From Xenorhabdus nematophila ATCC 19061 (GTDB taxonomy: Bacteria > Pseudomonadota > Gammaproteobacteria > Enterobacterales > Enterobacteriaceae), in the NCBI RefSeq assembly GCF_000252955.1, contig NC_014228.1, forward strand, positions 2,891,232-2,955,231: a DNA stretch of 64,000 bases, written 5' to 3'. Shown in pieces: positions 18,211 through 26,600 of the stretch; the first letter of the stretch is position 1; every line of letters begins with the position of its first letter. Under the pieces are notes generated by a model that worked only from the letters and a program-made list of their open reading frames with translations, did no database searches and was not told where the DNA came from. The position numbers and the translations under genes are program-made.

Positions 18211-19089
18211 GGGGCTGTTGACGTTTTGAGTTCATCATTTACTCAACCCACATCGGCAGCCACACAATGGTAAACGCCAATGCTAACGTACTGGCATAAT
18301 TGCGTGCTAATTTATCGTATCTTGTTGCTATTGCTCGGAAATGTTTAATTTTGGCAAAGGCATTTTCTACCAAATGCCGGTGGCAGTATAAATAGTCATC
18401 AATGTTTTTATCTGTTCTACCGCTATTTTTTCTATAAGGAATGACCGCTATCGCGCCGTGTTTTTCAACACAACTTCTGAAAGTGCTGCTATCGTAACCT
18501 TTGTCAGCGATCACAAAATCCGATGAAGGCGAATGCGTCACCACACTTTCCGCATGAACAATGTCGTGAGTTTGACCCCCGGACAGCTCAAAATGAACCG
18601 GCAGACCATAACTGTCTACAGCTAAATGAATTTTGGTAGAAAGTCCTCCCCGACTTTTACCAATGGCTTCATCTTCCACAGAAGCGGCACCTGAACTATG
18701 TTGATGAGCCCGAACAATACTGCCATCAATGAATAACCATTCTGTATCTGTATTCTCAGATAATAATTTGAATAATAAATTAAAAATAGCTTTCTTAGAC
18801 CAATCATTAAAGCGCTTAAAAATGGTGTTCCATTTGCCAAATTCGGTGGGGACATCTCGCCAGGGACAGCCTGTTCGCATCCGGTAAAGGATCCCTTCGA
18901 AAGTCAGATAATGTTCTTCTTTATGATACACATATCCACTTTGTTGCATCAATACAGCTAGCTTATTCCATAAAGGTTTTGATAACATTGTTCTTGGCAT
19001 GATGGTCTGGGGTCATGGTTTTTTCGCGAAGACAATGATACCAGATCATCATGCTATTCAAATTTCTTTCATAAAACGTCAACAGCCCC
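18211..19089 (-). mobile_element. IS5-family insertion sequence (879 bp)
   Basis: Bounded by inverted repeats GGGGCTGTTGACGTTTT (18211) and AAAACGTCAACAGCCCC (ending 19089). It contains one complete transposase gene. Flanks show only TA-rich bases, so a short TA-type target duplication is possible but not proven. It truncates an integrase gene. Confidence 0.85.
18239..19000 (-). CDS. IS5-family transposase
   Basis: A single-ORF DDE transposase of 253 residues. It has the insertion-element N-terminal domain (YRMRTGCPWRDVPTEFGKW), then the catalytic Asp in LFIDGSIVRAH, the second Asp in IADKGYDS and the Glu in HLVENAFAKIKHFRAIATRYD. Length and motif spacing fit the IS427-like branch of IS5. 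Complete and apparently intact. Confidence 0.92.
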   Translation of the reverse strand: MPRTMLSKPLWNKLAVLMQQSGYVYHKEEHYLTFEGILYRMRTGCPWRDVPTEFGKWNTIFKRFNDWSKKAIFNLLFKLLSENTDTEWLFIDGSIVRAHQHSSGAASVEDEAIGKSRGGLSTKIHLAVDSYGLPVHFELSGGQTHDIVHAESVVTHSPSSDFVIADKGYDSSTFRSCVEKHGAIAVIPYRKNSGRTDKNIDDYLYCHRHLVENAFAKIKHFRAIATRYDKLARNYASTLALAFTIVWLPMWVE

Positions 19090-19152
19090 TAGTTAGCTAA
19101 TTTTTCATTCGAGCCTGCTAACTATAACTGGATATTTTTTTAACAGTGAAAC

Positions 19153-19611
19153 TCAACCTTTTTTAGGAATTAAACTCCACAATGTAGACAATTGATCAGT
19201 TTTCTCAGGAGCCAAAATGGCACTTGGAATGTATGCAATTTGTGGTGGTATACGCAAAGCGTATTTTGCTTCACCCGCCGACCGAATAAAATAACGGTTA
19301 CCTAGACCTACCACTGTAAAAGGGATGTATTGTCTCTCACTATCAAAAGCCAAATCTATAGCTTGATAATCAACTCCATTTATCTTCACGCTATGCTTAG
19401 AAGCCAAATGTAAATATTGTCCATTAATAGATATGCTTATTGGTCTCGCCTGCAACCCATCCATTTTTTGATTTATAATCCAGATCGACCGAACATCATG
19501 AAGATTTATTTCTTGCTCAGAAAACCCACCAACAGTATAAGATCCATTAACATTTACTTTAACGCCTAGATAGTATTTTGATTCATTACTGAAGAGTCGA
19601 AAAGTATCCAT
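19153..19611 (-). CDS. Hypothetical protein, unrecognised
   Basis: About 152 residues from ATG 19611 (the second of an ATGATG pair; AAGGAG lies 6 bp upstream). A longer frame from 19650 exists but has no ribosome site. No signal peptide or membrane helix is seen; the sequence alternates short beta strands (YYLGVKVNVNGSYTVGG, PISISINGQYLHL, RQYIPFTVVGLGNRYFI), which suggests an all-beta fold. It lies between an IS5 element and the truncated third Rhs tip. It could be an immunity or toxin-associated protein; nothing in the sequence shows function. Confidence 0.55.
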   Translation of the reverse strand: MDTFRLFSNESKYYLGVKVNVNGSYTVGGFSEQEINLHDVRSIWIINQKMDGLQARPISISINGQYLHLASKHSVKINGVDYQAIDLAFDSERQYIPFTVVGLGNRYFIRSAGEAKYALRIPPQIAYIPSAILAPEKTDQLSTLWSLIPKKG

Positions 19612-19809
19612 CATATACTCCTTAATACATTTAAATTCGACCATGCTCAATGTTTACTGAGTGATCATCTCACAAAGATAATAAATGTAATCAACGAAAT
19701 ATATCTTTGTTCTTCATTGAAGAGATTTGGTACTTGTGCAGGACTCGAAGCAGTGGTGTATTGCTTAGAAGGCAATTATTCGCCTACAAGGTGCATCTTA
19801 AAGAGGCTT

Positions 19810-20250
19810 TTACTCACTCACAATACTAAAAATCATAAGCTCGTAGACATTGTTGCAAATAGTAGGGGTCCAGGGTGAGTAGACCTGCCCAGTCACCCTA
19901 GACCCCTCATAGACATAAGACCACTCCCCATGCCTGATGAGATTACCGCGCTTATCATATTCAGGCACCGAGTCATTGATGGTTGTGTACTGATTAAGAT
20001 GGTTGCTCTTGTAGGTCTGATTTGAATCAGGTAATGCCGGTGGGGCAAAGCTCTTATCCGAAAGGGTGACACGTGTTTTTTGGCGATCTGCGTTGTACTG
20101 ATAACCAATATCGAGTTGCGAGCCGTTCCACTGATGGGTCAGGGTGGCGGGCAGACTGACCTGATTATAGTTCAGCGTGGTTTCAGCAAGGGGAGATGAG
20201 GGATTGCCATAGACAGCCCGGGTACGCGGGGCGTCCCGCCGTATAGACAA
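19810..20250 (-). pseudogene. Truncated third copy of the displaced RHS tip
   Basis: It begins with the same joint as the second tip (TTG start, then SIRRDAPRTRAVYGNPSSP) and follows the RHS repeats to HGEWSYVYEG, where homology stops. The last 30 residues come from unrelated sequence around the 42-bp palindrome at 19865-19906, so RHS core and toxin are missing. Changes such as LSDKSFAPPALPDSNQTYKS against the other copies show that it has drifted. Confidence 0.75.
19865..19906. repeat. 42-bp near-perfect palindrome at the truncation point of tip 3
   Basis: GGGGTCCAGGGTGA pairs with TCACCCTAGACCCC (one mismatch) around a 14-bp loop. It lies at the junction where RHS homology ends. It could be a mini-element, two IS ends brought together, or a terminator without T tract. 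Confidence 0.5.
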
Positions 20251-20261
20251 CAGACGGGCAT

Positions 20262-20298
20262 AAAAAGGCTCACATTCTGTGAGCCCGGTTTTATTTTT
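20262..20298 (-). terminator. Rho-independent terminator after HEAT-like gene copy 2
   Basis: On the minus strand GGGCTCACA-GAA-TGTGAGCC is followed by TTTTTA. It lies 30 bp after the immunity gene stop and separates it from the third tip. Confidence 0.75.
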
Positions 20299-20327
20299 TT
20301 ATCGTGTTACAATCTTCAGCGCTGTCC

Positions 20328-21266
20328 TCATTTTTTGGGCTTAGGCCAGCTGGTAATTTCCTTTTTTAGAATGGGGTCCTGCATCAGTTCGGTCAGTATG
20401 GCCCGAACCTTGGCGCTTTTATTGCGTCGCCGCCTTAAGGCTTTTAACAGAAAGACCCGGCTCTCACCATGAACGGGGTCTTTGACCAGAGAAATCAGTT
20501 CATCCAGCGTGTCATCCTTGACCCGCTCGGACAGCGCCACGGCAAGCCGTTGTTTGACCGTAAGCCGAGGCTCTCGTCTGCCTTCCGGCTCTTTTTCAGT
20601 ATCGCTGTCTTTGGCCTTTTTATAAGCTTCGACCAGAGCGGGCCATTGTATCCATATGGATATTTGTGTAGTCAGAACCGGATCGTGGATTAATTCGGCC
20701 AGCGCCGCCTGTACTTGTGCGTTCTTATTTCGGCGTTTTTGTAATGCGCCCAACAACAAGATGCGGCTATTACCATTCGTCGGATCTCTGGCCAGAGCAA
20801 TCAGTTCCCCCAGTGTCTGGGGAGTGACGATGTCAGACAGCGCCACCGCCAGACCATCTTTTGCTCCCAAACGAAGCGCTTCTGTGTCACCGGGTCCTTT
20901 GATGCCCCAACCTTCTTGGGTTTTTTTATAGTCTTCAACCAAAATAGACCAAGCATATTGAGCTTCTTTGACGCCGAGAGAACGAGCAATCCACTCATGC
21001 AGAGAATCAGAATAAGGCAGCTGCAAGTGCTTGAGAAGGATGGGAATAGCCTGAGGATAAGGCTTTTCTTTATATAAACTTGACAAAGAATCGATACTGA
21101 TACCGACAGATTTCAGTTCGTCAAGCAAGGGTTTTTGTTCCTCATCCATACGTTTCCAGCGCTCTAATTTCTCCTTCTCTTTTGCCTCACGATAGGCGAT
21201 AAGATCAGAATCAGCCGTCAATTCCGAAGAAGCTTCGGGTTGATTAAACTTGTTTTTTATAGTCAT
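20328..21266 (-). CDS. HEAT-repeat-like putative immunity protein, copy 2
   Basis: A 312-residue helical protein. The N-terminal 60 residues are charged coiled coil; then repeated alpha-alpha units follow (LAVALSDIVTPQTLGELIAL and LAVALSERVKDDTLDELISL are clear internal duplicates, each followed by RILLLGALQKRRNK or RVFLLKALRRRRNK). Its ATG overlaps the stop of the upstream tip by 4 bp, the same joint as in copy 1. It is highly similar to the copy at 22692-23645, differing mostly in the first 100 residues. It probably neutralises the nuclease-like tip; inferred from position. Confidence 0.7.
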   Translation of the reverse strand: MTIKNKFNQPEASSELTADSDLIAYREAKEKEKLERWKRMDEEQKPLLDELKSVGISIDSLSSLYKEKPYPQAIPILLKHLQLPYSDSLHEWIARSLGVKEAQYAWSILVEDYKKTQEGWGIKGPGDTEALRLGAKDGLAVALSDIVTPQTLGELIALARDPTNGNSRILLLGALQKRRNKNAQVQAALAELIHDPVLTTQISIWIQWPALVEAYKKAKDSDTEKEPEGRREPRLTVKQRLAVALSERVKDDTLDELISLVKDPVHGESRVFLLKALRRRRNKSAKVRAILTELMQDPILKKEITSWPKPKK

Positions 21267-22615
21267 GGGATATCCTTGCGTTTAATAATGCCTTTATCAA
21301 TCTGCTCCTGCAGCGGTTTTGAGACTTTGGTATCCGGGCGCATAAACAGGTTAAAATCCAGCCTTTCTTTCTGAGCATAGTCCGAGTAGTCTTTCAGCTG
21401 CCGGGTCAGGCCCTGACGCTTGACATTTTTCACCTCATTAAGTGCCTTATCAGGCATTCCATCCGGGATACGGTAGCGATCTTCTCCCACACTTATTTTT
21501 CTTTTATCACCGATATTATAGACGCTTTTGACGGCAGCCTCACCTTCACGTCCTGCTTTACTGGCCCATTTTGCCCCTTTGGCGGCGACTTTCCCCCCCG
21601 GCACAATACCTGCCGCGGCAATGCCCGCATTAATCCAGGATGGGTCCCGGAAGAACTCATAACCGCCTTTCAGGGCGCCGACAACCGGTAACGCATCCAG
21701 CCCGAGACTGGCCGTTTCACCCCATTGCCCTGTTGGGTCGATAAAGTTAACGGGGTCGTTACCCACATAGGCATACAGGTTCAAACCGCCCTCAGTGCCT
21801 GCGGGGTCGGTCTGCAAAAAGCGCCCCAGCGTCGGGGAGTAATAGCGGGCACGGTTGTAGGACAGCCCCGTTTCAGGGTCAATGCGTCGCCCCGCAAAAC
21901 GGAAAGCCGCATTATCATGGCCGGAACCACTCTCTAACCCATAAGCAGTATAGCCATGTTTTTCTATAACCTCACCCTGCGCATTGGTGAGGGCGATGGT
22001 CGAGCCTAACGCATCCTGAAAATAGAAATTTTGGCCGCGCGTGGTAATATCGGCCACCACTTCATCCGGGCCGGCACCATAGAGATAGACGTCGCTCACC
22101 TCGCCAGTGCCACTCAGCATCGCCATTTCCTGATCACCAACACTGAGATAGGCGTAAGGGGTGGTGACATTATCTTTGGTCACCTTTTTGGTGATACGTC
22201 GGTTTAAGGCATCATAACCAAACTCAATCTGCACCCCGGTTTTTTCGGCACTGATGAGCGTGTTTTCCTTATCATAGGCATAAGACCACTCCCCATGCCT
22301 GATGAGATTACCGCGCTTATCATATTCAGGCGCCGAGTCATTGATGGCCGTATACTGGTTAAGGTTGTTGCTTTGGTAGGTTTGATGTAAATCAGGTAAT
22401 GCTGCCGGTGCAAAACTGCTATCCGAAAAGGTGACACGTGTTTTTTGGCGATCTGCGTTGTACTGATAACCAATATCGAGTTGCGAGCCGTTCCACTGAT
22501 GGGTCAGGGTGGCGGGCAGACTGACCTGATTATAGTTCAGCGTGGTTTCAGCAAGGGGAGATGAGGGATTGCCATAGACAGCCCGGGTACGCGGGGCGTC
22601 CCGCCGTATAGACAA
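21263..22615 (-). CDS. Displaced RHS tip with REase-like toxin domain, copy 2
   Basis: A 450-residue ORF from a TTG codon; the joint (SIRRDAPRTRAVYG) fuses two AGR-containing RHS repeats out of frame, so it has no secretion domain and probably no proper start. It covers the final RHS repeats, the core RRIDPETGLSYNRARYYSPT...RFLQTDP, then a toxin with RYRIPDGMPDKALNEVKNVK, the E-x-K core of a restriction-endonuclease-like (Tox-REase-7-type) nuclease. A terminator lies between it and the upstream immunity gene, so expression is unlikely. It looks like a stored tip that could replace the main tip by recombination. Confidence 0.7.
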   Translation of the reverse strand: MSIRRDAPRTRAVYGNPSSPLAETTLNYNQVSLPATLTHQWNGSQLDIGYQYNADRQKTRVTFSDSSFAPAALPDLHQTYQSNNLNQYTAINDSAPEYDKRGNLIRHGEWSYAYDKENTLISAEKTGVQIEFGYDALNRRITKKVTKDNVTTPYAYLSVGDQEMAMLSGTGEVSDVYLYGAGPDEVVADITTRGQNFYFQDALGSTIALTNAQGEVIEKHGYTAYGLESGSGHDNAAFRFAGRRIDPETGLSYNRARYYSPTLGRFLQTDPAGTEGGLNLYAYVGNDPVNFIDPTGQWGETASLGLDALPVVGALKGGYEFFRDPSWINAGIAAAGIVPGGKVAAKGAKWASKAGREGEAAVKSVYNIGDKRKISVGEDRYRIPDGMPDKALNEVKNVKRQGLTRQLKDYSDYAQKERLDFNLFMRPDTKVSKPLQEQIDKGIIKRKDIP

Positions 22616-22624
22616 CAGACGGGC

Positions 22625-22662
22625 ATAAAAAGGCTCACATTCAGTGAACCCGGTTGTTTTTT
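22625..22662 (-). terminator. Rho-independent terminator after HEAT-like gene copy 1
   Basis: On the minus strand GGGTTCAC-TGAA-TGTGAGCC then TTTTTA; same layout as 20262-20298 with mismatches in the stem. Confidence 0.65.
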
Positions 22663-22691
22663 TATTATGTTGTTAGCCTTCAGCGCCATCT

Positions 22692-23645
22692 TCACTTTCT
22701 GGGCTTAGGCCAGCTGGCGATTTCCTTTTTTAGGAGGGGATCCTGCATCAGTTCTGTCAGCATAGCCTGAACCTCGACGCTTTTGTTGCGTCGCCGCCTT
22801 AAGGCTTTTAACAGAAAGACCCGGCTCTCCCCATGGATTGGGTCTTTGGCCAGAGAAATCAGCTCATCCAGCGTGTCATCCTTGACCCGCTCTGACAGCG
22901 CCACGGCAAGCCGTTGTTTGACCGTAAGCCGAGGCTCTCGTCTGCCTTCCGGCTCTTTTTCAGTATCGCTGTCTTTGGCCTTTTTATAAGCTTCGACCAG
23001 AGCGGGCCATTGTATCCATATGGATATTTGTGTAGTCAGAACCGGATCGTGGATTAATTCGGCCAGCGCCGCCTGTACTTGTGCGTTCTTATTTCGGCGT
23101 TTTTGTAATGCGCCCAACAACAAGATGCGGCTATTACCATTCGTCGGATCTCTGGCCAGAGAAATCAACTCTCCCAATGTCTGGGGCGTGACGATGTCAG
23201 ACAACGCCACGGCCAGACCGTCTTTGGCACCCAAACGAAGTTCCTTTGTATCACCCGGTTCCCTGATACCCCAGCCCTCCTGGGTTTTTTTATAGACGTC
23301 CACCAGAACAGGCCAGGCATCTTGGGCTTCTTTGACACCGAGAGCGCGGGCAATACCTTCAGTCGTTAAGTCAGAATAAGGCAATTGCACATGCCGGAGC
23401 AGCACAGGAATGGCCTGCGGCTGTAAGGCAATTGCCCCGGGTTGCAGTAAATCCCACACGAATTCCACATGAACGCCGACGGAGTGCAGGTCTTCAATAA
23501 GGAATTTTTGCTCTTCCTTTATCCGTTTCCGGTATTCTGCCAGTTCAGCTTCCCGTTGTTTTTCCTGCGCCTCACGGCGGGCAGCGGAATCAGGGGCGGT
23601 TATCGTAGCGGTTACCGATTTATTCGCTATGTTTTTCATAATCAT
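22692..23645 (-). CDS. HEAT-repeat-like putative immunity protein, copy 1
   Basis: A 317-residue helical protein behind the main secreted RHS gene, its ATG overlapping the RHS stop (ATGA). Charged coiled-coil start (about 15-50), then alpha-alpha repeats with conserved ILLLGALQKRRNKNAQVQAA and VFLLKALRRRRNKSVEVQAM. From about residue 150 onward it is almost the same as copy 2, while the first 110 residues differ more (for example GVHVEFVWDLLQPGA versus GISIDSLSSLYKEKP). The variable N-terminal part may set specificity. Cytoplasmic, no signal peptide. Confidence 0.72.
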   Translation of the reverse strand: MIMKNIANKSVTATITAPDSAARREAQEKQREAELAEYRKRIKEEQKFLIEDLHSVGVHVEFVWDLLQPGAIALQPQAIPVLLRHVQLPYSDLTTEGIARALGVKEAQDAWPVLVDVYKKTQEGWGIREPGDTKELRLGAKDGLAVALSDIVTPQTLGELISLARDPTNGNSRILLLGALQKRRNKNAQVQAALAELIHDPVLTTQISIWIQWPALVEAYKKAKDSDTEKEPEGRREPRLTVKQRLAVALSERVKDDTLDELISLAKDPIHGESRVFLLKALRRRRNKSVEVQAMLTELMQDPLLKKEIASWPKPRK

Positions 23646-26600
23646 GGGATATCCTTGCGTTTAATGAGGCCCTTATCAATCTGCTCCTGCAGCGGTTTTG
23701 AGACTTTGGTATCTGGACGTATAAACAGGTTGAAATCTAAATTTTTTTCTTGCGCATAGGCAGAGTAATCTTTCAACTGTCGGGTCAGGCCCTGGCGTTT
23801 GACATTTTTCACTTCATTTAACGTCTTATCAATAGTATGAATCCCATCCGGAATACGGTAGCGATCTTCTCCCACACTTATTTTTCTTTTATCACCGATA
23901 TTATAGACGCTTTTGACGGCAGCCTCACCTTCACGCCCCGCTTTACTGGCCCATTTTGCCCCTTTGGCGGCGACTTTCCCCCCCGGTACAATACCCGCAA
24001 CGGCAACGCCCGCATTAATCCAGGACGGCTCCCGGAAGAACTCATAACCACCTTTCAGGGCGCCGACAACCGGTAACGCATCCAGCCCGAGACTGACCGT
24101 CTCACCCCATTGCCCCGTCGGGTCGATAAAGTTAACGGGGTCGTTACCCACATAGGCATACAGGTTCAAACCGCCCTCGATACCTGCGGGGTCGGTCTGC
24201 AAAAAGCGCCCCAGCGTCGGGGAGTAATAGCGGGCCCGGTTGTAGGACAGCCCCGTTTCAGGGTCAATGCGCCGCCCCGCAAAACGGAAAGCCGCATTGT
24301 TACTACCTGAGACACTTTCTAATCCATAAGCAGTATAGCCATGTTTTTCGATGACCGCACCCTGCGCATTGGTGAGGGCGATGGTCGAGCCTAACGCATC
24401 CTGAAAATAGAAATTTTGGCCGCGCGTGGTAATATCGGCCACCACTTCATCCAGGCCGGCACCATAGAGATAGGCCCCGGTAAAATCGACGGCACCTATA
24501 CCACTGAATACCGCCATTTCCTGATCACCGATGCTGAGATAAGCATACGTGGTGGTGACATTATCTTTGGTCACCTTTTTAATGACACGGCGACTGAGTG
24601 CATCATAGCCAAACTCCAGCTTCATACCGGCTTTTTCAGCGCTCACCAGCCTGTTTTCCTTATCATAGGCATAAGACCACTCCCCATGCCTGATGAGATT
24701 ACCGCGCTTATCATATTCAGGCGCCGAGTCATTGATGGCCGTATACTGGTTAAGGTTGTTGCTTTGGTAGGTTTGATGTAAATCAGGTAATGCTGCCGGT
24801 GCAAAACTGCTATCCGAAAAGGTGACACGTGTTTTTTGGCGATCTGCGTTGTACTGATAACCAATATCGAGCTGCGAGCCGTTCCACCGATGGGTCAGGG
24901 TGGCGGGCAGACTGGCCTGATTATAGTTCAGCGTGGTTTCAGCAAGGGGAGATGAGGGATTGCCATAGACAGCCCGGGTACGCCGGCCGGCCGGATCGTA
25001 AGTGTAGTTAACGATTGGCGGGGCTGTTTCTGTGCCCTGATAAACCCCGGTCAGGCGGTTCAGTGTATCATAAACCCGCGTGACCTTCAGCCCGCCTGCC
25101 CGGGAAGGCAACGTCATGGAAACGCGGTTGCCATTATTATCCAGGGTGAATTGCGTCGTGCCGAATAGCGGGGTTGTTTCAGAGGTGGGGCGTCCCGCCG
25201 TATCGTAAGTATAGGAAACGGCCAATTCCGGATTGGCGCTGGGGATGAGGGAGAGAAGACGCCCGCTATAATCATACTCATAATTGGTGATGTTCTGATT
25301 ATCGAGTTTCTTTTTTATAAGCCGATCAAGATTATCATATTCATACCCAATTTGGCTTTTATCACGGCGCTGGAAAACAATCTCGTTCCCCTGCGCATTG
25401 AATGCGCGCAGATCATAAGCACCATCGGGGTAATGGAGTTCAGACTGGCGTGCAAACCCATCATATTTATATTTGATAGTGTTGTTATTAGCATCCGTGA
25501 GGGTGGAGAGATGACCGCTCAGGGTATAGCTGCGGGTTTCCCGTACCACCGTCCCCGGATTTTTCGTGATTGAGGCGTCATGCCCGTTGGCCATTTCATC
25601 AATAAGATCGACAGGGCGTGAGGCAGCATCATAGGTTAGGCGGGTACGCCGCCCGGATGATGAGGTAACGGTATCAACCCGGTTTAAGGCATCATACGTT
25701 GTGATGGTGGTTTTGCCATCCGGCTCTGTCACGATAAGCGGGTTATTGGCTGCGTTATAGTGCGTTTTTGTAACCAAAAAAGGCGATACTGCCTCACCGG
25801 TTGCAATCTTTGTTTCACTCAGGTTGCCATTGGGATCATAGACATATTGTGTCATGCCTTTTCCGTCCGGCGCAGTCACTCGTGTCAGACGTCGTTCAGC
25901 ATCATAAAGATAACCGGTCGTATAGCCCCGGGGGTCTTTTTCCGCAATCTGATTGCCAGCCGCATCATAAGTGTAGGCCGTTGTCAGGTTTAAACGCCCG
26001 GTTCCGGGATCTAATGTCGTTGATACAAGATCAAAGGTGTGTGGATCATAGGTATTTTGTAACACCCGCCCTTCAGGATCAGTTGTCGTTACAGGTAAGC
26101 CCCGGGCATTATAGGTCGTCAGGGTTACAGGGGCATGTGTACCCGTTATCCCGGATTTAGCAACCCCTGCTTGAGTGGTTTTGATAAGATTACCTTGCCC
26201 GTTATAATCATATTTTGTCACCCGTCCTAAAAAGTCAGTGTGCGTGACAGGCAGGGAAAGAGCGGAGTAGGTCCACTTTTCTGTTATTGGTACAGGGGGG
26301 ATGCCGGTTAAGTTATCGATGACTTTCGGAGCGGGGGAGACGGTTTTCGTTAAGATATTGGCTTTATCATCATAAGTAAAACTTTGTGATAAACCCCAGG
26401 AATCAACACGCTGTGTTAGAAGCCCTATGCCGTTATAGGTATAACGTGTTCCAGCCCTTGTTTGACTGACGTCAAGTAACAGGTTGCCATTTCTGTCATA
26501 GTAGAAAAAACGGCTGTTGCCCCGGGGATCTGTTTCTTGTGCACGACGTCCGTTAGCAAAGAGATAATGCCAGACATTGCCAAAGGGATCGGCCTGAGTC

